Assembly (NCBI GenBank): GCA_023418095.1
Contig: JAEZDL010000148.1
Coordinates: 1 to 9,508 of the forward strand
DNA: 9,508 bases
Direction of reading: 5' to 3'
From: Bacteroidota bacterium
GTDB taxonomy: Bacteria; Bacteroidota; Bacteroidia; Flavobacteriales_F; PHOS-HE28
Shown piece after piece: positions 1 to 6,034 of the stretch. The stretch's first letter is position 1; every line of letters starts with the position of its first letter. Below the pieces are notes generated by a model, which was not told where the DNA came from, did no database searches, and was given only the letters and a program-made list of their open reading frames with translations. The translations under genes were made by a program, and so were the position numbers.

Positions 1-263
1 GCTGCTTTCCGGGATCGATCGTGACTGATCGCTGTGCGATACGCGATGCTGTAAAGCCATGTGCTGAATTTCGAAGTGCCACCAAAGCTGTGAAGGTTCT
101 GGTAGGCTTTCACGAAACTGTCCTGCGTGGCCTCCTCGGCATCTTCGGTATTGCGCAACACGCGATGGCATACGGTGTACACCATGTGTTGGTAGGTGCG
201 CACCACTTCCGCATACGCACGGCTGTCACCGGCGAGAACGCGCGAAAGGAGGCTCGCATCCAT
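1..263 (-). CDS. ECF-type RNA polymerase sigma-70 factor, N-terminal part (truncated by window edge)
   Basis: This is the first 87 codons of a sigma-70 family factor, read right to left and cut off by the left edge. The translation starts MDASLLSRVLAGDSRAYAEV and continues with the region 2 pattern: 'NTEDAEEATQDSFVKAY' near residues 38-54 and 'FSTWLYSIAYRTAISHDRSRK' near residues 66-86. These match region 2.1-2.4, the core-binding and -10 recognition helices of ECF sigma factors. The 'DAEE..QDSF.KAY' and 'F.TWLY.IA' signatures are diagnostic. Region 4 would lie outside the window. The ATG at 261-263 is the first in-frame start after an in-frame stop at 297-299, and no clear Shine-Dalgarno sequence precedes it. 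It would direct RNA polymerase to a dedicated promoter set; the regulon cannot be inferred. It is divergent from the small membrane protein gene at 417, with a 153-bp shared intergenic region. Confidence 0.9.
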   Translation of the reverse strand, partial: MDASLLSRVLAGDSRAYAEVVRTYQHMVYTVCHRVLRNTEDAEEATQDSFVKAYQNLHSFGGTSKFSTWLYSIAYRTAISHDRSRKA

Positions 264-416
264 ATGTGTGATGTGACGTGAACGGTTGGGAGGCGGTTAC
301 AAACTTGCGCTCAAGCCATCAGTTGCATTCGAAATTGCGATGAACGGCCGCGGTTCCGAATGAAAGGTGAAGGAATTTTCAATCGATCGTAACCGGATCG
401 ATCGGCGTCGCGTCAG

Positions 417-818
417 ATGAGCAACACAACAGAAGCAGCTATGGGAGACATAACTGGGATGATCGCGATCATGTTCACGGTGGGATCGATCTTCGGTATC
501 GCGTATTTGTATTTCACCACGCGGCATCGTGAACGCATGGCGATGATCGAGCGGGGAATGGAGGTGGGGTTGCGAAAGCCTGCTCCCGATCCGCGCAAAG
601 CGTTGAAGGATGGCATGCAATGGGTGGCGGCAGCGATCGGTCTTGGATTTGGGTATCTGCTCGATACCATGATCCCCGATCAGATCGAAGAAGTTTTCAT
701 CTACGTGGGCGCCGTGGCCTTCTGCGTCGGCATCGCCAACATCATCTATCACCTGAAATTCCATAAGAAGGAATTGCGCAACGATGATGTTGGAAGATCG
801 GAACGTTTTGCCGCGTAG
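417..818 (+). CDS. DUF6249-type small membrane protein
   Basis: This 133-residue predicted inner-membrane protein has no known biochemical function. Three hydrophobic segments are visible, at about residues 10-32, 68-86 and 92-113. A positively charged cytoplasmic-type segment follows the first helix: 'TTRHRERMAMIERGMEVG' at about residues 34-51. The 'hRERmaxIErG' pattern after a single N-terminal helix is what I know from the DUF6249 family, common in Bacteroidota. The C-terminus is short, charged and probably cytosolic. The ATG at 417 is used; an in-frame ATG at 441 (residue 9) directly before the first helix is an alternative. The gene is divergent from an ECF sigma factor and is followed by a good intrinsic terminator, so it is probably monocistronic. 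A role as a sigma-factor partner is possible but unsupported, since it lacks any recognisable anti-sigma domain. Confidence 0.82.
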   Translation: MSNTTEAAMGDITGMIAIMFTVGSIFGIAYLYFTTRHRERMAMIERGMEVGLRKPAPDPRKALKDGMQWVAAAIGLGFGYLLDTMIPDQIEEVFIYVGAVAFCVGIANIIYHLKFHKKELRNDDVGRSERFAA

Positions 819-845
819 CAACGAGGGAAGCAGCTACCGTGCTGG

Positions 846-875
846 AGCGGGATCTCGAAAGAGGTCCCGCTTTTT
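846..875 (+). terminator. Rho-independent terminator of the DUF6249 gene
   Basis: An 11-bp stem (846-856 pairing with 861-871, one G-U wobble) is closed by a GAAA tetraloop of the GNRA type (857-860). It is followed by a run of five T from 871. It lies 27 bases after the stop codon of the upstream membrane-protein gene. On the opposite strand the stem is not followed by a T tract, so it should act mainly on plus-strand transcription and gives no strong stop for the convergent dnaX. Confidence 0.85.
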
Positions 876-903
876 CATTGTGTGATCGGGATCGCGTGAA
901 TGC

Positions 904-2679
904 TCAAACTCCCAGATCCAGATCCACCGAATCGCGCAGTACGCGTAGCGCAGGATTTCGCTCGGCCATCAGGTTGAACCGATCGGCCACCGTGTACCGC
1001 GGGCGTACCTTCACTTCTTCCTTCACCACTTCCAACTCCAGGGTTGGATCCCCCAGCGATCGGCGGAGGTGGCCAAGGAGTTCGGGTTTCTCATTGCGCA
1101 GGTAATTCTCCTGCACTTCGTTCACGATCGAAAAACTCACTCGGCCGATACCGGCCACCTTCGGTTCACGATCGGTGAGCGTGGCATACAGGCTCGATCG
1201 ACCTTCCTTCTTCTTCAATTCCGCGAACTCGCCCCATGCCCGGATCAACAACGAAGGATTCACTTCACGTGTGGAGGCGGCAGCAGGGCCTTCCACCTCT
1301 TCATCGATCTGCTCAACAACAGCTTCCTTAACGGACGTGGTGATCGCTGCAGGCTGGCTGATGCTCACCTGACCGACCACAAGCCGGCGTTTTGGCGTAT
1401 AGGAATTCCTGTCGATCGGCGCGGCAACGCTCGCTACAGGAGCCGGAGTAGGAGCCGGGGTAGGAGCCGGGGCAGTTGCAGCAGGAACCAGAGCTGGTGT
1501 GGGAGCGATCGCGCGTGGGGGCGCACTCACATCAGGACTTTTTTTTTCCGTGCTCGCCGATCCATTCGCGCCTGGCATTGGGGTGTTCGATCCGAGCCTG
1601 CATAATTGGATCAAGGCAAGCTCCACCAGAAGACGTGGCTCCTTGCTGTTGCGGTACTGCGCATCGCACTGGGCGAGTTTGTCCAGTCCCTTGATCAGCA
1701 TTTCGCGATCGGCGGCCTGGGCCTGCTGCCCGTAGCGCGTTGCAAGATCTTCGCTCACTTCCAAAAGCGGAAGGGTTCGTGGATCCTGGCTTACGAGCAG
1801 ATCACGGAAATGGCGCGCCAGACCCGTGACGAAAAGATGTCCATCGAAGCCTTGCTGCAGGATGTGGTTGAACTCGACCAGAACGGAAGGCACATCACCA
1901 CGGATCAATCCATCGGTAACGCGGAAGTAATGCTCATGATCAAGAACGTTCAGGTTCGTTAGAACATCCTGGTAGGTGAGCCTGTTACCTGAGAAGCTCA
2001 CCAATTGATCGAAGATGCTCAGTGCATCGCGCAGGCCACCATCGGCTTTTTGCGCGATCGTATGCAACGCTTGCAGATCGGCCTCGATCCCCTCCTTTGC
2101 AGCGATCGAACCAAGATGCCTGCTGATATCGCCGATGCCGATCCGCCGGAAATCGAATACCTGGCAACGGCTTAGGATCGTTGGCAGGATCTTGTGTTTT
2201 TCTGTTGTCGCCAGAATGAAGATCGCGTAGGACGGCGGTTCTTCCAACGTTTTCAAAAATGCATTGAAAGCGGCGGAAGAAAGCATGTGCACCTCATCGA
2301 TGATGTACACTTTCTTCGCGCCGACCTGTGGCGCGATCTGCACCTGAAGGTTCAGGTTGCGGATATCATCGACGCTGTTGTTGCTCGCCGCATCAAGCTC
2401 GAAGATGTTCATGGAATGACCTTCCTCGAACGTTTTGCAAGGCAGGCATTGCCCGCACGCGGTCACATCTTCCGATCGGTTCTCGCAATTGATCGTGCGT
2501 GCAAGAATGCGGGCGCAGGTGGTCTTGCCCACGCCCCGCGGTCCTGTGAAGAGAAAGGCATGGGCCAGATGACCGCTCTTGATCGCGTTCTTCAACGTGC
2601 TGGTGACAGCCTCCTGACCAACAACGGTATCGAAGGTGGCCGGGCGGTATTTTCTGGCGCTTACGATGAACTGATCCAT
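904..2679 (-). CDS. dnaX: DNA polymerase III subunit tau/gamma (clamp-loader ATPase)
   Basis: This is the ATPase of the replisome clamp loader, which opens the beta sliding clamp and places it on primed DNA. The 591-residue product starts MDQFIVSARKYRPATFDTVV, the conserved DnaX N-terminus. Visible motifs are: Walker A GPRGVGKTT at 46-54; four zinc-binding cysteines C65, C75, C78 and C81; Walker B VYIIDEVHML at 124-133; sensor 1 around ATTEKHK (157-163); and the SRC arginine-finger motif at 170-172. Domain III ends near residue 370. A low-complexity Pro/Ala/Thr linker follows (about 385-450), then the tau-specific C-terminal domain (about 480-591). The frame stays open upstream for 134 more codons, but that stretch is antisense to the next gene and lacks DnaX similarity, so the ATG at 2677-2679 is chosen. 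A nine-A run at codons 378-381 probably yields a short gamma form (separate entry). The gene is divergent from the flavin monooxygenase, with 120 bp between the starts. Confidence 0.97.
   Translation of the reverse strand: MDQFIVSARKYRPATFDTVVGQEAVTSTLKNAIKSGHLAHAFLFTGPRGVGKTTCARILARTINCENRSEDVTACGQCLPCKTFEEGHSMNIFELDAASNNSVDDIRNLNLQVQIAPQVGAKKVYIIDEVHMLSSAAFNAFLKTLEEPPSYAIFILATTEKHKILPTILSRCQVFDFRRIGIGDISRHLGSIAAKEGIEADLQALHTIAQKADGGLRDALSIFDQLVSFSGNRLTYQDVLTNLNVLDHEHYFRVTDGLIRGDVPSVLVEFNHILQQGFDGHLFVTGLARHFRDLLVSQDPRTLPLLEVSEDLATRYGQQAQAADREMLIKGLDKLAQCDAQYRNSKEPRLLVELALIQLCRLGSNTPMPGANGSASTEKKSPDVSAPPRAIAPTPALVPAATAPAPTPAPTPAPVASVAAPIDRNSYTPKRRLVVGQVSISQPAAITTSVKEAVVEQIDEEVEGPAAASTREVNPSLLIRAWGEFAELKKKEGRSSLYATLTDREPKVAGIGRVSFSIVNEVQENYLRNEKPELLGHLRRSLGDPTLELEVVKEEVKVRPRYTVADRFNLMAERNPALRVLRDSVDLDLGV
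1439..1474 (-). repeat. Three tandem 12-bp repeats encoding the Pro/Ala/Thr linker of DnaX
   Basis: Plus-strand units GGAGCCGGAGTA (1439-1450), GGAGCCGGGGTA (1451-1462) and GGAGCCGGGGCA (1463-1474) differ by one base or two. Read as dnaX they encode a four-residue repeat of the APTP type within the flexible linker between the ATPase core and the tau domain. The unit is a multiple of three, so copy-number change alters linker length without breaking the frame. Confidence 0.85.
1527..1548 (-). other. Probable dnaX slippage/frameshift site (A9 run) giving gamma subunit
   Basis: On the dnaX coding strand, positions 1547 down to 1539 are nine consecutive A within codons GAA AAA AAA AGT (E378 K379 K380 S381). 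In the -1 frame, or in a transcript with one extra A, the sequence reads AAG TCC and then TGA at 1534-1532, giving a 382-residue protein. In the +1 frame, or in a transcript with one A fewer, it reads GTC CTG ATG and then TGA at 1529-1527, giving 383 residues. Both products would keep clamp-loader domains I-III and lose the linker and tau domain. This copies the known logic of dnaX in Thermus thermophilus (transcriptional slippage on nine A) and E. coli (-1 ribosomal frameshift at AAAAAAG). I see no convincing internal Shine-Dalgarno or strong downstream stem, which favours slippage at the transcription level. Confidence 0.7.
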
Positions 2680-2799
2680 GCTGATGGCGAAGATAGCCGG
2701 GCCGATCGGAACGCTGAAGTGTTGTGAAGAACTGTTGGGAAATGATCGGTGCGAAAGAAAGAGCCATGATAAGAACGCACAGCGCAGTCCGTAAATTTC

Positions 2800-3804
2800 A
2801 TGCGCTTCACCATGATCCCTTTCTCCATCCTTGACCTGGCACCGATCGCTCATGGCTCCTCGGCCACGGATGCCTTCCGTAATTCGGTGGAATTGGCGCA
2901 GTTGGCTGAGAGGCTCGGTTACCAGCGTTTCTGGCTCGCGGAACATCATGGCATGCCCGGCATTGCGAGCGCCGCGACGGCGGTGGTGATCGGTCATGTC
3001 GCGGGCGCGACCAGAACGATGCGCGTAGGATCGGGCGGCGTGATGTTGCCCAACCATGCCCCTTTGGTGATCGCGGAACAATTCGGAACCCTCGAAGCGA
3101 TGTATCCGGGCAGGATCGACCTTGGGATCGGGCGAGCTCCCGGCACCGATCAGCTTACGGCCCGGGCTTTACGCCGCGATCTGCACCAGAGCGTGGATCG
3201 GTTCCCGCAGGATGTTCAGGAATTGCAGCATTATTTCGAACCAGCTGCACCCGGCCAGGCGATCAGGGCGGTTCCGGGGGAAGGTTTACGCGTACCGATC
3301 TGGTTGCTCGGCTCCAGTTTGTATAGTGCCCAACTCGCCGGAATGCTGGGGCTTCCGTATGCCTTTGCTTCACATTTCGCGCCCGATCACATGGAGCAGG
3401 CGATCACGATCTATCGTGATCGTTTCACCCCAAGCCAGCAATTGAGCGATCCGTATGTGATGCTTACCGTGAACGCTTTTGTGGCCGATACGGATGCCGA
3501 GGCGCGCCGCCATTTCACATCGATGCAGGTGCAATTCGTGAACCTTTTGCGCGGCAAGCCAGGACAGGTACAGCCACCGATCGATGATATCGAGAGCTAT
3601 TGGAAACAGGAGGAAAAAGCGTGGGTTCAGCGCTCGCTCGTAAGATCTTTCGTGGGATCACCGATCAACGTGGAGAACGCATTGCGCCAATTCATTTCCA
3701 CCTACGGGCCAGATGAATTGATGATCGCCGGGCATTTCCATGATCCGAAAGCTCGTTTGCGATCGTACGAGTTGCTGGCTGGGATAAGGGATAAGCTGAT
3801 CTAG
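2800..3804 (+). CDS. LLM-class (luciferase-like) flavin-dependent monooxygenase, MsnO8-like
   Basis: This 334-residue member of the bacterial luciferase-like monooxygenase superfamily is a cytosolic TIM-barrel enzyme that uses reduced flavin and O2; its substrate is unknown. The N-terminus 'IPFSILDLAPI' (6-16) is the strand 1 signature of the MsnO8-type subgroup. It is followed by 'RFWLAEHHGMPGIA' with EHH at 48-50, 'GSGGVMLPNHAP' at 77-88 and 'PGRIDLGIGRAPGTD' at 103-117, all typical flavin-site segments of this subgroup. The C-terminal 'PDELMIAGHFHDPKARLRSYELLA' also matches. Length is normal and no signal peptide is present. The start at 2800 gives MRFTM; an ATG at 2812 (residue 5) fits the usual family N-terminus equally well. 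It is divergent from dnaX and followed by 157 bp before the next gene, so it appears monocistronic. The subgroup call is from motif memory. Confidence 0.9.
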   Translation: MRFTMIPFSILDLAPIAHGSSATDAFRNSVELAQLAERLGYQRFWLAEHHGMPGIASAATAVVIGHVAGATRTMRVGSGGVMLPNHAPLVIAEQFGTLEAMYPGRIDLGIGRAPGTDQLTARALRRDLHQSVDRFPQDVQELQHYFEPAAPGQAIRAVPGEGLRVPIWLLGSSLYSAQLAGMLGLPYAFASHFAPDHMEQAITIYRDRFTPSQQLSDPYVMLTVNAFVADTDAEARRHFTSMQVQFVNLLRGKPGQVQPPIDDIESYWKQEEKAWVQRSLVRSFVGSPINVENALRQFISTYGPDELMIAGHFHDPKARLRSYELLAGIRDKLI

Positions 3805-3856
3805 AGTTATTGCAATGGGATCGAAGTGATCAAACATCTTTTATGATCATGTGGTG

Positions 3857-3883
3857 ACCTCTTCCAGGATCCTGCAAAGAGGT
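3857..3883. repeat. Nested inverted repeat downstream of the monooxygenase gene
   Basis: ACCTCTT (3857-3863) and AAGAGGT (3877-3883) form a perfect 7-bp stem. They enclose the perfect palindrome CAGGATCCTG (3865-3874). Together they could fold into an almost continuous hairpin in RNA. No T tract follows on the plus strand, so it is not a standard intrinsic terminator. It lies 53 bases after the upstream stop and just before a GGAG-ATG pair at 3888-3900. An RNA-processing or 3'-end protecting hairpin, or a protein-binding palindrome, are both possible. Confidence 0.5.
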
Positions 3884-3910
3884 GATCGGAGCTGCTAATG
3901 AAGCTGGATT

Positions 3911-3918
3911 TACCTTCG
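3911..3918 (+). promoter_or_regulatory. Possible Bacteroidota -7 promoter element before the glycosyltransferase gene
   Basis: TACCTTCG differs by one base from the TACCTTTG elements before rpsF and acn, and its right flank (GCCGG versus GCCGC) is similar too. If used, transcription would begin near 3924, which supports the GTG at 3962 as the translation start and would exclude the ATG at 3898. No convincing -33 TTG was found. Confidence 0.35.
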
Positions 3919-3961
3919 CCGGATCGAAAAGAGAATCTTTTCTCCGAAAGTACTGGGCAGT

Positions 3962-5377
3962 GTGATCGTTCTGACGGTCGCACTTGTTGTTGCAGGAATG
4001 GTGGTCCATCGTGCGATGGAAGCATCTTTCACACACGATGAGAGCTACACCTATCTCTATTACCCCAGACTTCCGGTAAGCGACCTGGTGCTTCACACGG
4101 AACCGTTCACCAATAATCATTTGCTCAATAGCCTTTTGATGAAATTCAGTTCATTGGTGTTCGGTGTTTCCGAATTCACTTTGCGGTTACCGAACGTATT
4201 GGCCTTGCTGCTTTATTTTTTCTTTTTATACATGATCTTTTGGCCATTGAGCGTGGCAGTTTCCGTGACCGCCTTCACCATGCTTGCAACCAATCCTTAT
4301 ATGATGGAGTTATTTTCCCTTGCTCGCGGATATGGCCTATCCTGGGGCTTTTTGCTCACGGGAGCTTATTACTTGTTGAAGATCTACGAGACATGGCGCA
4401 TTAAATACATCATTTTATTTCAACTGGCATTTCTGTTGGCGACATTAAGCAGTTTTCCAGTGGTCACTACTTATGCCGCGTCTTTGGGCGCACTGATACT
4501 TCTTTGGGCAAAAGATCACCGGGCGGGTGTTGAAGCCGCGGATCGCCGTTCACTTTTCTCGATCATCGGTCTGACGGCCTTGAATTGCATGCTGCTCGCC
4601 ATCCCGGTGATCCAGGTGCTTAATGAGAAGTTGGATTTTGGAGGGAAGGACGGATTTGTGCGATCCACCGGTGCCTCCATAGTGAATGGCCTTTGGTTCA
4701 AAGGGATCCCCGATCGGTTCCTCGTGCCAGTGTTCTTTGTGATCACACTCGTCCTTTTCGCCGGAGCGATCCGTTATTTCCGGAGAGAACGTGGGAACGA
4801 GCGATCATGGATCTTATTTTCTCTTGTGGCACTGGGAACATTCATCATCATAATGCTCCAAAACGTAATACTCGGGATCGATCTTCCGATCCAACGCTTT
4901 GCATTATACATGGTGCCCGTGAGCGCTCTACCGATCGCTTATGCGATCGACAGTTCCTCACGATCCAAATGGGTCGGAGTATGTGCGCTGGTTGTGCTAT
5001 CGGCGAGACCGGTCATCCATTTTTTCAAGGATTTCGGCGTGGAACATAGCGTGGAATGGCAATATGATGTCTCAACCAAGGACGCGATGCGTGCCATTAG
5101 GGATCATCTTGAAAGGAAACCGACGGATCTGCCGGTCAGGATAGGGGCCAACTGGCTTTTCGAACCCACCATGAACTTCTATCGCGAGATCTGGCATCTG
5201 GTATCCATTGAACAAATTGACCGTACAGGTATCTCCGATCGGGATGCATACAGATATCTGCATCAGGGCGAAGATGATGGGACCTGGCACCGGATGGCCG
5301 AGTATGAAGCTAGCAATACTGTCTTGTTAGGCCGAGATGCCAATAGCACTATGATAGATCCAGCCGCCGATCGATAA
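3962..5377 (+). CDS. Multi-spanning membrane glycosyltransferase-like protein (GT-C fold, ArnT/PMT-like)
   Basis: This 471-residue polytopic membrane protein has about ten or eleven hydrophobic helices between residues 2 and about 350 and a soluble C-terminal domain of about 120 residues. Right after the first helix comes 'FTHDESYTYLYY', with an Asp-Glu pair at 26-27. That matches the DE motif in the first periplasmic loop of GT-C enzymes (ArnT, PMT, GT39/GT83 type), where the Asp acts with polyprenyl-phosphate sugars. 'EFTLRLPNVLA' follows before the next helix, also typical of the group. A role in transferring a lipid-linked sugar to an envelope acceptor is inferred; donor and acceptor are unknown. 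The start is uncertain: GTG 3962 gives a very short N-terminus, the in-frame upstream region has no ATG, GTG or TTG, and an out-of-frame ATG with a good GGAG stands at 3898. GATC density is lower in its first 400 bases than elsewhere. Confidence 0.75.
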   Translation: MIVLTVALVVAGMVVHRAMEASFTHDESYTYLYYPRLPVSDLVLHTEPFTNNHLLNSLLMKFSSLVFGVSEFTLRLPNVLALLLYFFFLYMIFWPLSVAVSVTAFTMLATNPYMMELFSLARGYGLSWGFLLTGAYYLLKIYETWRIKYIILFQLAFLLATLSSFPVVTTYAASLGALILLWAKDHRAGVEAADRRSLFSIIGLTALNCMLLAIPVIQVLNEKLDFGGKDGFVRSTGASIVNGLWFKGIPDRFLVPVFFVITLVLFAGAIRYFRRERGNERSWILFSLVALGTFIIIMLQNVILGIDLPIQRFALYMVPVSALPIAYAIDSSSRSKWVGVCALVVLSARPVIHFFKDFGVEHSVEWQYDVSTKDAMRAIRDHLERKPTDLPVRIGANWLFEPTMNFYREIWHLVSIEQIDRTGISDRDAYRYLHQGEDDGTWHRMAEYEASNTVLLGRDANSTMIDPAADR

Positions 5378-5433
5378 TATTCAGACCCATCGAGATCCCG
5401 AGCATGGTAGCCTCAGGAACATACCAGCTACAG

Positions 5434-5460
5434 CCCTTCGCCTCTGCTCAGGATGGACTC
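5434..5460. repeat. Possible degenerate member of a dispersed intergenic repeat family
   Basis: The stretch from CCCTTCG (5434-5440) to CTCAGGATG (5447-5455) resembles, from memory, the widespread intergenic sequence of the form CTTCGACTNNGCTCAGGATGAC seen in many copies in Bacteroidota and other environmental genomes. The copy here has a few differences (GCC for GAC after CTTC, GGAC for GAC at the end). Only one copy is in this window, so the repeat nature cannot be shown from this sequence. Confidence 0.4.
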
Positions 5461-5486
5461 CCAGCCTGTTAAGGCGCCTATTTATG

Positions 5487-5521
5487 AGTCGTGAGTCGGA
5501 AGTCTGAAGTCGAAAGTCGGA
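5487..5521. repeat. Five degenerate 7-bp tandem repeats (AGTCGGA-like)
   Basis: Successive units are AGTCGTG, AGTCGGA, AGTCTGA, AGTCGAA and AGTCGGA, each exactly seven bases with AGTC fixed. The tract is non-coding and sits about 130 bp upstream of the rpsF start, in a region otherwise without genes. It resembles the short GAAGTC-type tandem repeats found between genes in many Bacteroidota genomes. Unit length is not a multiple of three, another sign that it is not protein-coding. Confidence 0.8.
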
Positions 5522-5542
5522 ACTTTCATATCTCAAGTCTGG

Positions 5543-5627
5543 CTTCAACCTTTTCCACTCCTCAACTCCCAACCTCTTCAACCCTCAACCTCCAACAACC
5601 TCAACATCAAATAAAATCCCTACCTTT
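5543..5627. other. G-free C/T/A-rich tract upstream of the ribosomal operon promoter
   Basis: The plus strand contains no G for 85 consecutive bases and is rich in CAACC, CTCAAC and CCTC words, ending in the -7 element at 5621. The gap from the glycosyltransferase stop to rpsF (5378-5653) contains no gene: the only open frames are short shadows. The strand asymmetry would prevent stable self-structure in a transcript, or could act as an upstream promoter element; no function is established. Confidence 0.75.
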
Positions 5628-5628
5628 G
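5621..5628 (+). promoter_or_regulatory. Bacteroidota -7 promoter element of the rpsF operon
   Basis: TACCTTTG fits the Bacteroidota housekeeping consensus TAnnTTTG exactly and lies 25 bases before the rpsF ATG. Transcription would start near 5634-5635, leaving a leader of about 20 bases. That leader holds AAAGGA (5644-5649), a weak Shine-Dalgarno four bases from the start. No clear -33 TTG lies at the usual distance. Confidence 0.75.
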
Positions 5629-5653
5629 CCGCCCATTTAACCGAAAGGACAAT

Positions 5654-6028
5654 ATGACCAACCGGTACGAGACCGTCTTCATCTTAACTCCCGTTTTGTC
5701 TGAGGATCAGGCAAAGGAGGCGGTAAACAAGTTCAAAGACCTGATAAAAGCAGGCAATGGCAAGATCCGCCATGAAGAGGACTGGGGGATGCGCAAGCTG
5801 GCGTATCCGATCCAGAAGAAGTCCACGGGCTTCTACCACCTGATCGAGTTCGAAGCGGACCCCGCGTTCGTTACCAAGCTCGAGACCGAATACCGCCGCG
5901 ATGAACGGATCATCCGTTTCCTCACCGTGGTGATGGACAAGCACCACATCTCCTTTGCGGAAAAGCGCCGCGACCGGAAGCCTGCGGCTGCGAAGAAGAC
6001 CATTGAACCAACGAACGTGAACGCGTAA
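5654..6028 (+). CDS. rpsF: 30S ribosomal protein bS6
   Basis: This 124-residue small-subunit ribosomal protein binds 16S rRNA in the platform as a heterodimer with bS18. The N-terminus 'RYETVFILTPVLSEDQ' is strand 1 of the bS6 ferredoxin-like fold. 'DWGMRKLAYPIQKKSTGFYHLIEFEA' carries the conserved RKLAYPI..k..G.Y segment, and 'DERIIRFLTVVMD' is the last core strand. The folded core ends near residue 97. A basic, alanine- and lysine-containing tail of about 27 residues follows, of the variable sort seen in this family. It is the first gene of a three-gene operon, with 6 bp to rpsR. In many Proteobacteria and Firmicutes priB or ssb sits between rpsF and rpsR; here nothing does. Confidence 0.97.
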   Translation: MTNRYETVFILTPVLSEDQAKEAVNKFKDLIKAGNGKIRHEEDWGMRKLAYPIQKKSTGFYHLIEFEADPAFVTKLETEYRRDERIIRFLTVVMDKHHISFAEKRRDRKPAAAKKTIEPTNVNA

Positions 6029-6034
6029 CAAGCC

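Noticed and set aside
297..821. Minus-strand open frame of 174 codons covering the DUF6249 gene
   Set aside because: It is His- and Arg-rich without hydrophobic or domain pattern, whereas the plus frame encodes three clean membrane helices and ends in a terminator.
846..871. Bidirectional terminator also serving dnaX
   Set aside because: On the minus strand the stem is followed by CCAGCACGG with no T tract, so termination of dnaX there is unsupported.
1069..1962. Several plus-strand open frames opposite dnaX
   Set aside because: They are rich in Arg, Ser and Cys, have no recognisable domain and mirror a confidently identified gene on the other strand.
2680..3081. N-terminal extension of dnaX by 134 codons in an open frame
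   Set aside because: The extension is antisense to the first part of the flavin monooxygenase gene, has no DnaX character and would precede the canonical MDQF...KYRP start; it is open only by chance in GC-rich DNA.
5487..5521. CRISPR array
   Set aside because: The units are seven bases, directly abutting, with no spacers.
5629..5653. S6:S18 leader RNA (bS6-bS18 autoregulatory motif)
   Set aside because: A CCG is present (5641-5643), but the predicted leader is only about 20 bases, too short for the bulged stem that the motif needs; the upstream tract is G-free and cannot supply a partner strand.
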